Below, piece by piece: positions 26,656-33,557 of a stretch of 64,000 bases of DNA. Origin of the DNA: JAVBNU01 sp031551265 (GTDB lineage Bacteria > Cyanobacteriota > Vampirovibrionia > Gastranaerophilales > Gastranaerophilaceae); assembly GCA_031551265.1 (NCBI GenBank), contig JAVBNU010000005.1:1-64000 (forward strand), read 5' to 3'. The position numbers and the translations under genes were made by a program. Under the pieces are notes generated by a model, which saw only the letters and a list, made by a program, of their open reading frames with translations, ran no database searches and was not told where the DNA came from. Numbering within the stretch: the stretch's first letter is position 1; each line of letters begins with the position of its first letter.

Positions 26656-26936
26656 TTATACATCACTTCTACGTTATCCAAATTTATTTTTTGGCGTGTT
26701 TGCCATAGCTCATACTGAGTTTGTAAGTCTAGCCAAAACTTTGCATCCGAATTGAAGGCCTTTTCAATTTTTAGTGCCATGGTAGGAGTGACAGCGCTTT
26801 TACCGTTTATTAAATCGTACATTGTTTTTCTTGAAACACCCATTTTAATCGCAGCAGTCGCAACTGAGATATTTAATTCGTCTAAATATCCTATCTTTAG
26901 TAATTCTCCGGGGTGTGCAGGATTATACATTTCCAT
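26652..26936 (-). CDS. higA: HigA-family antitoxin
   Basis: 94 residues. NPAHPGELLKIGYLDELNISVATAAIKMGVSRKTMYDLINGKSAVTPTMALKIEKAFN is the canonical HigA/VapI HTH-XRE module; the C-terminal SDAKFWLDLQTQYELWQ segment is also typical. It neutralises HigB and represses the operon. It follows higB by 14 bases. A long inverted repeat overlapping the higB promoter (27251-27278) is the obvious operator. Confidence 0.93.
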   Translation of the reverse strand: MEMYNPAHPGELLKIGYLDELNISVATAAIKMGVSRKTMYDLINGKSAVTPTMALKIEKAFNSDAKFWLDLQTQYELWQTRQKINLDNVEVMYN

Positions 26937-26950
26937 AAAATTGCCTTTCT

Positions 26951-27229
26951 TTAGTGATAATCTAAATAGTCAACGACGTATACATCTTCATTTTCAAATT
27001 TAAAAATGACACGCCAGTTGGCTTGAACAGTGATTGCATGATAATCTTTTAAGTCACCTTTTAGTGCGTGTATTCTAAATGTTGGAATATTCAACATATT
27101 TAAATTGGTGGCTACATTCAAAGACATGAGAATTAACTGCAATTTCTTTGTGTGTTGTGCTTGAATGCCTTTTGTATTACCTGTTTTAAAGAAATTTTCA
27201 AGCCCTTTGTGCTTAAACGATTTAATCAT
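26951..27229 (-). CDS. higB: HigB-family toxin (RelE/ParE superfamily)
   Basis: 92 residues from ATG 27229. MIKSFKHKGLENFFKTGNTK, HTKKLQLILMSLN and HALKGDLKDYHAITVQANWRVIFKFE match HigB plasmid-maintenance killers, ribosome-dependent mRNA endonucleases. The extended ORF to 27271 would run through the operator and is unlikely. The -10 TATACT ends 6 bases before the ATG and no SD is present, so the toxin is predicted to be made from a leaderless transcript. Confidence 0.93.
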   Translation of the reverse strand: MIKSFKHKGLENFFKTGNTKGIQAQHTKKLQLILMSLNVATNLNMLNIPTFRIHALKGDLKDYHAITVQANWRVIFKFENEDVYVVDYLDYH

Positions 27230-27235
27230 ATACTC

Positions 27236-27264
27236 AGTATAACAGATTTTTTGTATAGTGTAAA
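27236..27264 (-). promoter_or_regulatory. higBA promoter
   Basis: -35 TTTACA (27259-27264), spacer 17, -10 TATACT (27236-27241), ATG 6 bases later at 27229. Confidence 0.8.
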
Positions 27265-27278
27265 GTAACACTATACAA
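27251..27278. promoter_or_regulatory. Predicted HigA operator
   Basis: Perfect 10-base inverted repeat TTGTATAGTG/CACTATACAA with an 8-base centre. It covers the -35 of higBA and reaches the -35 zone of the divergent riboswitch promoter (possible -10 TATAAT at 27296-27301). Confidence 0.8.
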
Positions 27279-27307
27279 TTAGGTTACAAAAAATTTATAA
27301 TAAATTG

Positions 27308-27465
27308 ACATTGAGGCTTGTGGCTAATAAGATTAAATCAATGAGGAAATAAGGTGAGAGTCCTTAGCTGAGCCGCAGCCGTGCCTTCTTTTGTCGATTG
27401 AGAGCTTGCTCGAAACGCGCAAAATGGCCTCACGAAAGTGAGACAGTCGGAATACTCATAATATC
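27308..27465 (+). promoter_or_regulatory. Cobalamin (B12) riboswitch
   Basis: GAGGAAATAAGGTGAGAGTCC followed by TTAGCTGAGCCGCAGCCGTGCC matches the conserved core and B12 box of cobalamin riboswitches (family consensus GGGAA..GGTGaaAaTCC..CCGCnaCTGTG). The 3' side GACAGTCGGAATACTC corresponds to the AGTCAGgAtACC closing strand. A CTCAC-GAAA-GTGAG stem lies between. TGAG at 27312 can pair with CTCA near 27455 to close P1. A hairpin and an intrinsic terminator follow. It should repress the downstream genes when cobalamin is bound. The exact 5' end is uncertain: TTGACA-17-TAAGAT (27305-27333) would start too far downstream. Confidence 0.82.
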
Positions 27466-27474
27466 AAATGCCGA

Positions 27475-27509
27475 TACTTCGAGCTTTAAGTTCAGGCAAA
27501 AGCTTTAAG
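27475..27509 (+). promoter_or_regulatory. Long hairpin in expression platform
   Basis: ATACTT/AAGTAT and AGCTTT/AAAGCT pair around a short loop, between the riboswitch core and the terminator. It is a candidate anti-terminator partner or spacer helix. Confidence 0.5.
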
Positions 27510-27510
27510 T

Positions 27511-27540
27511 ATCCCGGTTTGCAAAAAACAGGGATTTTTT
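27511..27540 (+). terminator. Riboswitch terminator abutting the start codon
   Basis: ATCCCgGTTT-gcaaa-AAACaGGGAT followed by six T, with the ATG at 27541 directly after. The AGGGA in the 3' arm also serves as the only SD-like sequence, so pairing could block both transcription and translation. Confidence 0.8.
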
Positions 27541-28257
27541 ATGTCTATACAAGCAGTTACAGTACAAAAACAACAAGCAGGCACATGCCCGCACGGCGCA
27601 CCAATGGGCGCATGCCCGCTATGCCGGGGAATGGGTGGCGGAGGCGGGAACGTTGATCGTCATGACACAAGACGTCGTGCTGGTGAAATGACATGGAACG
27701 AATGTTTTGCCCAAAGTCTTATTCTCAATCAAATGAAACAAAGACAGCTGCAAGAAGCACAGCAAAATCAAGCTCAACTGGCATTTCAGAACAATGCGGT
27801 TGCACAAATGGCAGGCAGATTCGCAGCATTTGTCGGTAATGTTGTCTCAAATATCGCCTCAAAGGCCCTTGAGGCGATGAACAAAACCCTGATACAACCG
27901 GCTTTGAACAGTATTCGTAATCTGGTTAATGTTATCAGAGAAAACCTACAAAACCTTACACAACAAGTAAAGCAAGTCCTAAATGATATTAAGCAAAAAA
28001 TCATTGATATTTCGGACAAGCTGGCTGCAATTTTTGGCGAAATGAAAAATGCTCTTGAAAAGAGTGTTGCCGATAGATTCAAACAGCTAACCAAAAAAGT
28101 TTTAAGTCTGTTTGCGTTTATTGACACTGAATTTGCCACAGATGATGAAGATGAGCGTGTAGAAGATGACAAGCGTGCATTTGAATTGACACAGATTAAA
28201 GAAAAACGCTTATTAAATAATGATGTTGGGGTGGAAACCCCAACCTACAATATATAA
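27541..28257 (+). CDS. B12-riboswitch-controlled Cys/His-motif coiled-coil protein
   Basis: 238 residues, unrecognised. Residues 15-28 TCPHGAPMGACPLC, then RGMGGGGG, form a compact CxH...CxxC motif that could bind a metal such as zinc or cobalt. A Gln-rich helix (about 60-85) and a long amphipathic coiled coil (about 85-190) follow, resembling apolipoprotein- or phasin-like helices. The last 11 residues (DVGVETPTYNI) are encoded by a REP element, so the ancestral C terminus has been replaced. No signal peptide. First gene after the cobalamin riboswitch and its terminator; 38 bases separate it from the membrane-protein gene. Confidence 0.8.
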   Translation: MSIQAVTVQKQQAGTCPHGAPMGACPLCRGMGGGGGNVDRHDTRRRAGEMTWNECFAQSLILNQMKQRQLQEAQQNQAQLAFQNNAVAQMAGRFAAFVGNVVSNIASKALEAMNKTLIQPALNSIRNLVNVIRENLQNLTQQVKQVLNDIKQKIIDISDKLAAIFGEMKNALEKSVADRFKQLTKKVLSLFAFIDTEFATDDEDERVEDDKRAFELTQIKEKRLLNNDVGVETPTYNI

Positions 28258-28280
28258 AAGTAGGGTGCGTCCCACGCACC
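28225..28280. repeat. Mixed BIME overlapping a coding end
   Basis: GTTGGGGT/ACCCCAACCTAC REP (inverted), 11-base linker, then GTAGGGTGCGT/ACGCACC REP. The first unit encodes the C terminus of the 238-residue protein; the second ends 15 bases before the next ATG. Confidence 0.8.
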
Positions 28281-28295
28281 GCAAAAAGGAAGTAA

Positions 28296-29813
28296 ATGAA
28301 CGGAATCGAACGATTTAACAATTTAGAATTACAACGCCAAACGCGAACGCTGACAACGTCTCAAAGTGAACGCGCCGCTGAAATGCGTAAAGGCGTGATT
28401 GTTGACAACATGATTAACGTAAAGCCAAGCCTTAGTGACGTTTGTGATGCTTTGATTATTTCAGATAATGAAATTGATTTGAATCAAATAAGTCGGAAGC
28501 CCCAGCAAAAAAGTACCGATACAGATAAATCATATGTTAAAAGCGCGATTTTGCCACTTTGCGCGGCAACAGTCGGCTTAACGGCAGGATTGGCGGCAAT
28601 CACCGGCGGGCTGCTGTTAGCGGCGAGAAATAAAGCTAAATTGCCGGCATGGAAAACGCTGCCCGAGGTTGCTCGTAATATTAATTTAAATGACGAAAAG
28701 TTTTTTGTAACTTATGCTGCGCTTCAGAACCCCAATGTCAGAACTATTGTCGGCGCGTTGGGAGTTTTTGTGTTTGCGTCTGCGGCTTTAATCGCAAGAA
28801 ATTGTGTCGATGGTTTTAAAGATACATGGATTAAGCGTCAAGAGGCTGATATTCAACGCAATTTACAGGAAAAGTTGATTAAAGTTGAGGCGCAGACCTT
28901 CGCAGGCAAGATTAATTTTATGCGTGGAATGTTAGCTGAAAAAGCAAAGGAATTCGAGGAATTGTTGAATACAGATGCGCCGCCCACTTCGCAGAAACAT
29001 CCGGCATTCAGGAAATTCATTAATTTTAAGGGCAACTACGATTTCTTGGCTGAAGAAAAACCGCAAAAAAAAGACTTAACCTTACCTTTATTAGCCGGCG
29101 TTACTACTGTGGCTGTGGTCGGCTTGACTTATTTGTCACTGAAAAATTTACAAAAAGCGGCAAAGTTGATTGACACACACAAGGCTAACGTTCTAAAAGA
29201 TCTTGAGCAAATGGTCGGGCGCAGCAATGTGGATGAGAACGGCTTAACATACATAAAAAAAGCGCTTGCTGCTGTAAACCCTAAATCGGAAGAATATGGC
29301 GGAATTTTGTCAGTTATAAAAAAGAAAGTTGATGGAGAACGCTTTGGCAAGTTTGAATCCGAGTTGAAAACAGAGTTGGAGAAAATTTCACAAACCCCGC
29401 CTGAAGCTTTTGCAGGAACACCAAGCCCGCGGCCGTCATACTTCTCGTATATTGATAATATTTTAGGGCATTTTTACAACTGGGTTGTGAATTTCGACAA
29501 CCCGTTTTTAGGCTCGCTATTCGCAGGTATCGCCGGTGTTTCAGGACTTAGTTACGTGGGCACTCGCGCTGTTGAGGCTGTTCGCTCCGTACAAGTCAGC
29601 AAAGTCAACGCAAAAACTGAGTTAGATTTACAGCAGAGATTGGTTGAGGTCGAGATAAAAAACTTTGAGACCAAAAAACGTGTTGCTGTTGCACCGTTGG
29701 TTAGAGAATTTAAGCTTCAATCGCGAGGCGAAAAAGACAAAGACAGATTGAAAAATATGGCGGCCAATATTTTATATGAAATTAAAAACGGCCCTCCTTA
29801 TATTTATTCTTAG
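28296..29813 (+). CDS. Multi-pass membrane protein of unknown function in B12-switched operon
   Basis: 505 residues. SD AAGGAAG before the ATG. Four hydrophobic segments: about 84-108 (ILPLCAATVGLTAGLAAITG), 151-170 (VGALGVFVFASAALIA), 265-285 (LLAGVTTVAVVGLTYLSL) and 405-425 (GSLFAGIAGVSGLSYVG). Charged, helical loops of about 90-120 residues lie between them; two of them repeat the pattern [Q/E]xxLQxxLxxVEAxxF (QRNLQEKLIKVEAQTF and LDLQQRLVEVEIKNFE), so the protein looks like an internal duplication. I recognise no transporter family. With the riboswitch it could concern corrinoid handling, but that is inference. Confidence 0.78.
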   Translation: MNGIERFNNLELQRQTRTLTTSQSERAAEMRKGVIVDNMINVKPSLSDVCDALIISDNEIDLNQISRKPQQKSTDTDKSYVKSAILPLCAATVGLTAGLAAITGGLLLAARNKAKLPAWKTLPEVARNINLNDEKFFVTYAALQNPNVRTIVGALGVFVFASAALIARNCVDGFKDTWIKRQEADIQRNLQEKLIKVEAQTFAGKINFMRGMLAEKAKEFEELLNTDAPPTSQKHPAFRKFINFKGNYDFLAEEKPQKKDLTLPLLAGVTTVAVVGLTYLSLKNLQKAAKLIDTHKANVLKDLEQMVGRSNVDENGLTYIKKALAAVNPKSEEYGGILSVIKKKVDGERFGKFESELKTELEKISQTPPEAFAGTPSPRPSYFSYIDNILGHFYNWVVNFDNPFLGSLFAGIAGVSGLSYVGTRAVEAVRSVQVSKVNAKTELDLQQRLVEVEIKNFETKKRVAVAPLVREFKLQSRGEKDKDRLKNMAANILYEIKNGPPYIYS

Positions 29814-29826
29814 AGAGGAAACGAGT

Positions 29827-30402
29827 ATGCTATCACCTGTTAACACTTACCCCCGATATATTCCGATAACCCGGCAAACGCCAAGCTTGTGCAGCGCAAA
29901 CCCCAACAATAGCCCTGAGTATCTCAATAATTTGGTGCAGCAGCTCGGGACAAAAGTCGAAATGCCCAATGCACAGCGTAATTACATTATTTTTAATAAC
30001 GAACTTGTGAGTAAAATAGTGCCATATCGCGAGCACGCTATTTTTTATGTTGATAATTTTTTGAAAACTGCTCAAACCGAGCAGCAAATTTGTGAAGGGC
30101 TGTATGTTTTGGACAGAATGCTTGATATGCGTACAAACGGTATAGCGCTGACTTATCCGACAATTTCGAGATTTAATAACACTGACTCGCCTAATGTTCA
30201 GGTTATGCTTGCAGGTATTTATCGTAAAACACAAGTACCAGATGCGTTTGGCCCGTTGATTAACATGATGATTAGGAATGCGCAAAAGCCTCAAGCGACA
30301 CAGCCATTTGACCCTGCAGAAGAAATTGGCGGCGCAATATTAGACTACATCCGTAATGCTTCAACAGCTAATGCTTATAAAAACTTTACATTTCCTGTAT
30401 AA
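29827..30402 (+). CDS. Hypothetical protein, third gene of the B12-switched run
   Basis: 191 residues from ATG 29827 (SD GAGG). The N terminus MLSPVNTYPRYIPITRQ is followed by a Ser/Asn-rich linker and a helical domain (about 45-190) with EQQICEGLYVLDRMLDMRTNG and SPNVQVMLAGIYRKTQVPDAFGPL, HEAT-like in appearance. No signal peptide or membrane segment. Thirteen bases after the membrane-protein stop, so co-transcribed. Function unknown. Confidence 0.75.
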   Translation: MLSPVNTYPRYIPITRQTPSLCSANPNNSPEYLNNLVQQLGTKVEMPNAQRNYIIFNNELVSKIVPYREHAIFYVDNFLKTAQTEQQICEGLYVLDRMLDMRTNGIALTYPTISRFNNTDSPNVQVMLAGIYRKTQVPDAFGPLINMMIRNAQKPQATQPFDPAEEIGGAILDYIRNASTANAYKNFTFPV

Positions 30403-30459
30403 ATAGCAAATTAAATTTTGTTTGGTTTTAAAATTAGTATTAAAACAGGAAGTGGAATT

Positions 30460-30969
30460 ATGAAAATTTTACCCGTGAATCAAAATATTAAATTTGGCTC
30501 GCCTGCCCCGTTAACTTTTGAAGACAGATATTTGTATCAGGAGCACTACCCGATTTATTTATCTCAAGAGGTAGGCTCGGCTGATGAATTCATCAGAAAA
30601 TGCAAAGAACAAAATAAAAAAGATATTGACGCCTCTACAAGAATGGATGTGCGAAGGCTCAATGTAGATTTTTTGAGAGAAAACTATGCAAAAATTCAAG
30701 ACAAAATTGACGAGTTGAGTGACGACGAGCTTGCAGAAAATTCTTTGAGCAAGGCGCAAGAAAAGTATAAAAATGATTTGCTCACCGCAGAAGAAAAGAA
30801 AAATGAAATATATTCACAGTACGTAATGGCAAACCGTGAATACACTAAACTAGAAAATAATCCCGACAGACATATCCGGAAAAACTTCCATGAACTTATG
30901 GGGAAAAAAGTAGGCGAGGTCATGCAACAATACCGTGCGTTGACTCAACAAAGTATCAAGCCATTATAG
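30460..30969 (+). CDS. N-terminal-motif paralogue A (NIKFG)
   Basis: 169 residues from ATG 30460, preceded by AGGAAGTGG. N terminus MKILPVNQNIKFGSPAP. The body is a charged helical bundle with EVGSADEFIRKC (matching VGxKEEF in paralogues B and C), FLRENYAKIQDKIDEL and a Lys/Glu coiled coil. No Sec signal, no membrane segment. First of three tandem paralogues (A, B, C) separated by 15 and 37 bases. Family not recognised. Confidence 0.78.
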   Translation: MKILPVNQNIKFGSPAPLTFEDRYLYQEHYPIYLSQEVGSADEFIRKCKEQNKKDIDASTRMDVRRLNVDFLRENYAKIQDKIDELSDDELAENSLSKAQEKYKNDLLTAEEKKNEIYSQYVMANREYTKLENNPDRHIRKNFHELMGKKVGEVMQQYRALTQQSIKPL

Positions 30970-30984
30970 AAAAGGAATAAAAAA

Positions 30985-31488
30985 ATGTTAAAAATCGCAC
31001 CCTACCAAAATAACGTTAAATTCGGCTATTTTGACGCGACATCAGAGACAGACAGAGCAAAATATGTTGATTATGCCAAATATCTAAAAGGCAGAGTAGG
31101 TCTAAAAGAGGAGTTTCTCATTGCGGCGATGAACGAAAAAGAAAAATGCAAAGACGATACCATGTTTGGTGAAAATAGATTCACGCCTGAATTTATAAAC
31201 AAAATGTACAACGCTATCCAGGAAAAGCTAAATAACGTTATAAACGGCGAACAAATAGAGTTAGCGTATACAAAAGCGCGCATAGGTTATGAGACATTAG
31301 TCAAAGAAACCGAAGCAAAGCTAAAAGACTTAAAAGATAACGAAGATGCACATATTGCTAAAAGACAGCAGAGCGAAATGTGGCAATATTTTTCTAATCT
31401 TCAAGCAGCTAACGAAGGCCAAACAGGACGTATTATTCTCTGGCGCGTTTGGGAAAGAATGTTCCCATCCCAAGAATCTAAGTCTTAA
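30985..31488 (+). CDS. N-terminal-motif paralogue B (NVKFG)
   Basis: 167 residues. SD AAAGGAA. The first 14 residues MLKIAPYQNNVKFG are identical to paralogue C, and the corresponding 41-42 bases are identical too, while the rest of the protein has diverged strongly. Shared landmarks with A and C: KYLKGRVGLKEEF, a central YNAIQEKLNNVINGEQIE, and a Lys/Glu helix. The C terminus ESKS resembles SSKS of C. Unknown function. Confidence 0.78.
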   Translation: MLKIAPYQNNVKFGYFDATSETDRAKYVDYAKYLKGRVGLKEEFLIAAMNEKEKCKDDTMFGENRFTPEFINKMYNAIQEKLNNVINGEQIELAYTKARIGYETLVKETEAKLKDLKDNEDAHIAKRQQSEMWQYFSNLQAANEGQTGRIILWRVWERMFPSQESKS

Positions 31489-31525
31489 TATAGTCATACA
31501 CATAAAACATATGAAAGGAATCAAA

Positions 31526-31999
31526 ATGTTAAAAATCGCACCCTACCAAAATAACGTTAAATTCGGTTCAACAACCCAACCTGAACTCAATAGCAAAAAA
31601 TATATTCAACTTGCTCAACAATTAAAAAAAGAAGTAGGCTCCAAAGACGAGTTTTTTGCTAAAGCGATACGAAACGTAGGTGGCGAAAACAGTGGTTACT
31701 GGTTCCCGGATTTAACACAAGAAGAATATGATAAAGTGCAAACAGGTATTAAAAATGTATTAAATGGCACACAAATAGATAAATTCGACAAAGAAGCCCG
31801 CAAGGAACACGCTGCAGAAGTTCAAGCAGCTAAGAGGACTCTCGATGATTTGAATAACAATGCTGCAAAATATATTAAAACAAAAGTGGCTGACAAGATG
31901 GAGCAACATTTTTTCGAGATTTGGCATGCCTTCGCAGATGAAACCAGCAGAAATACTTCAATTGCCGCCTTTGAAAAATTCTTCTCATCTAAATCTTAA
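31526..31999 (+). CDS. N-terminal-motif paralogue C (NVKFG)
   Basis: 157 residues from ATG 31526 (SD AAAGGA); the long upstream in-frame extension crosses the end of paralogue B and is rejected. MLKIAPYQNNVKFG is identical to B; QQLKKEVGSKDEFFAKAI and VQTGIKNVLNGTQIDKF align with B. Last gene of the run, ending against a remnant of an outer-membrane barrel gene on the other strand. Confidence 0.78.
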   Translation: MLKIAPYQNNVKFGSTTQPELNSKKYIQLAQQLKKEVGSKDEFFAKAIRNVGGENSGYWFPDLTQEEYDKVQTGIKNVLNGTQIDKFDKEARKEHAAEVQAAKRTLDDLNNNAAKYIKTKVADKMEQHFFEIWHAFADETSRNTSIAAFEKFFSSKS

Positions 32000-32042
32000 A
32001 CTTTGTTGAGAAATTCAGACGTTGGCTTGATTCCATGTAGTA
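31989..32042 (-). pseudogene. 3'-end remnant of a second outer-membrane barrel gene
   Basis: Read on the minus strand this encodes YYMESSQRLNFSTKFKI then TAG, matching the last residues of the barrel protein at 32179-33114 (NYMESSQRLNFSTKFKI, stop TAA). The two copies differ at a few bases, so the duplication is not brand new. Everything upstream of the remnant is missing and replaced by a palindromic repeat. It overlaps the last codons of paralogue C. Confidence 0.8.
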
Positions 32043-32175
32043 CAAGGCTGCCCCGGACATTGAATTTGGGATTCAAACATTAATCGTGAATGCACGGGGT
32101 CTCATGCTATGAGATCCCGCATACTAACGTTTTATGAAAAATGCATAAACCGCGCTGCGGGACAGCGAAAAGATA
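32043..32175. repeat. Dispersed palindromic element (copy 1)
   Basis: The core CGGGGTCTCATGCTATGAGA continues into TCCCGCATACTAACG, with GCGCTGCGGGACAG at one end. Related copies lie at 57588-57743 (reverse orientation) and 63185-63300. It sits exactly between the two copies of the barrel-gene 3' end. Confidence 0.6.
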
Positions 32176-32178
32176 GAA

Positions 32179-33114
32179 TTATATCTTAAACTTAGTTGAA
32201 AAATTCAGGCGTTGGCTTGATTCCATGTAGTTGTAGTATTTTGTTGTTGTGTCGACTTCGAATTCGAGCTTGTTAGTAAAGGTTTTTGGCTTATATTTTA
32301 AGCCAAAGCCGTGCTGGTATGATTCTTCGGTCAGATTTTGCTTATGGATATATTTTAGTGAGAGTGTGTTTGTTAAAGCCAGTTCCGGCAGGATGTAAAT
32401 TTTATTAATTGAGCAATCGTCACGCATATTACGGCTGTTTGAGTATTGGGTATTCAACTTAAATTTTTTATGCCGATATTCGCTGAACAGCCCGACGGTG
32501 TTGACGCCACTGTTATTAACGTCATACGCATAATGCCCTCCACCGAGCCTTAGTGTGCCCATATCGTACAGGTTTATGGGTTTTGTGCTGATTACCGAGC
32601 CTGCTGAGGTTGTACCGTTGGCTGTGGAGCTAAAAATCCCGGTTGAATAATTAAAATACTGTCCTGAATAGTATAATTTAGCGCCTTCGTCGTGTCTTGT
32701 TTCGCGTTCGCTGATGAATCTGATAGTTTGTCCGTCAAAATCGGACAGCTCGACTTGTCCTGTGGAAATCTGTATTTGCGGCGCTATGTTGTAGTCTGCT
32801 GCAATTGGGATTGCACGATTCATATGAGGGAATTTTGTCTTTGAGTCATAAATTCTAAACAATTTATACTCGTACTCCGGCATGAGCGCAAAATCAGGCG
32901 TGGTAACCGAAGACGCATCGTAGTTATCGATACGAATTTTGTAAACTTTTTTAGGCTCTCGGAGCAAATTCTTATCAAACTCAATCGGCTCAAGATTAAT
33001 CCCATGTATCTCAGGAGTTGAGCCGACTTCGTCCTCGACAATCCCCTCTGCCCGCGCAAAGCCGTTATTCAAGACTAATCCTATAAGTAATACTAAAAAT
33101 ACCAATACTCTCAT
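32179..33114 (-). CDS. Predicted outer-membrane beta-barrel protein
   Basis: 311 residues. Signal peptide 1-22 (cleaved after FARA). After a linker, alternating polar/aromatic strands (AKLYYSGQYFNYSTGIF, TLRLGGGHYAYDV, TVGLFSEYRHKKFKLNTQYSNS, LSLKYIHKQ, HGFGLKYKPKTFTNKLEFEVDT, QRLNFSTKFKI) look like 8-10 transmembrane strands, with a final beta-signal-like strand ending FKI. This implies a diderm envelope. No SD is evident. Function unknown, but a barrel next to the B12-switched run is worth noting. Confidence 0.75.
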   Translation of the reverse strand: MRVLVFLVLLIGLVLNNGFARAEGIVEDEVGSTPEIHGINLEPIEFDKNLLREPKKVYKIRIDNYDASSVTTPDFALMPEYEYKLFRIYDSKTKFPHMNRAIPIAADYNIAPQIQISTGQVELSDFDGQTIRFISERETRHDEGAKLYYSGQYFNYSTGIFSSTANGTTSAGSVISTKPINLYDMGTLRLGGGHYAYDVNNSGVNTVGLFSEYRHKKFKLNTQYSNSRNMRDDCSINKIYILPELALTNTLSLKYIHKQNLTEESYQHGFGLKYKPKTFTNKLEFEVDTTTKYYNYMESSQRLNFSTKFKI

Positions 33115-33225
33115 ACTAATATTTTCTTCGAAACCTGAGAAAAATTCCAGTATGTATGCAATGCTTAATACTCGACATATTTCAGGAAGTGTATTATCAT
33201 AAAAATAGAGAACGCAGAGGTCTTA

Positions 33226-33486
33226 ATGAACAACAACGTCAATAAATATAATGTTAACCAGCTTAGAGAAGAGTTCCGAAAAAATCTTGAAATCCTTCGC
33301 AATAACAATGATACGAAAAAAAATGTTACTTTTGGTTCGGAGGCTGATACTTTTTCCCAAAGTCAGTCAAGTGAAAATATGGTAAGTGGTATTTTACGTA
33401 AATGTCGCGCCAAGCTGACTAATGTCGATACTTTGCAAGGTAAAATTAAAAACTTGCAAAATTTTATTAACGATTCGGAAAAATAG
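33226..33486 (+). CDS. Small protein with internal NVTFGSEAD motif
   Basis: 86 residues. MNNNVNKYNVNQLREEFRKN is Asn-rich and helical; residues 33-37 NVTFG carry the shared motif, followed by a Ser/Gln linker and a short helix. No signal peptide. GCAGAGG precedes the ATG. Unrecognised; included because it has the motif and good spacing between neighbours. Confidence 0.65.
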   Translation: MNNNVNKYNVNQLREEFRKNLEILRNNNDTKKNVTFGSEADTFSQSQSSENMVSGILRKCRAKLTNVDTLQGKIKNLQNFINDSEK

Positions 33487-33557
33487 TTTAGGGCAATTTT
33501 TTTGTGATTCCTGTTTTTATATAAATATCTACACAAAAACAGGAAGAGGAATTTGCA

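Noticed and set aside
26951..27271. HigB extended to 27271
   Set aside because: The extension runs through the operator and the promoter; ATG 27229 is the family-typical start.
27305..27333. TTGACA-17-TAAGAT promoter inside the riboswitch
   Set aside because: It would start transcription after the 5' part of the aptamer; kept only as an alternative.
31346..31525. N-terminal extension of paralogue C
   Set aside because: It overlaps the end of paralogue B in another frame; ATG 31526 has an SD and the shared head.
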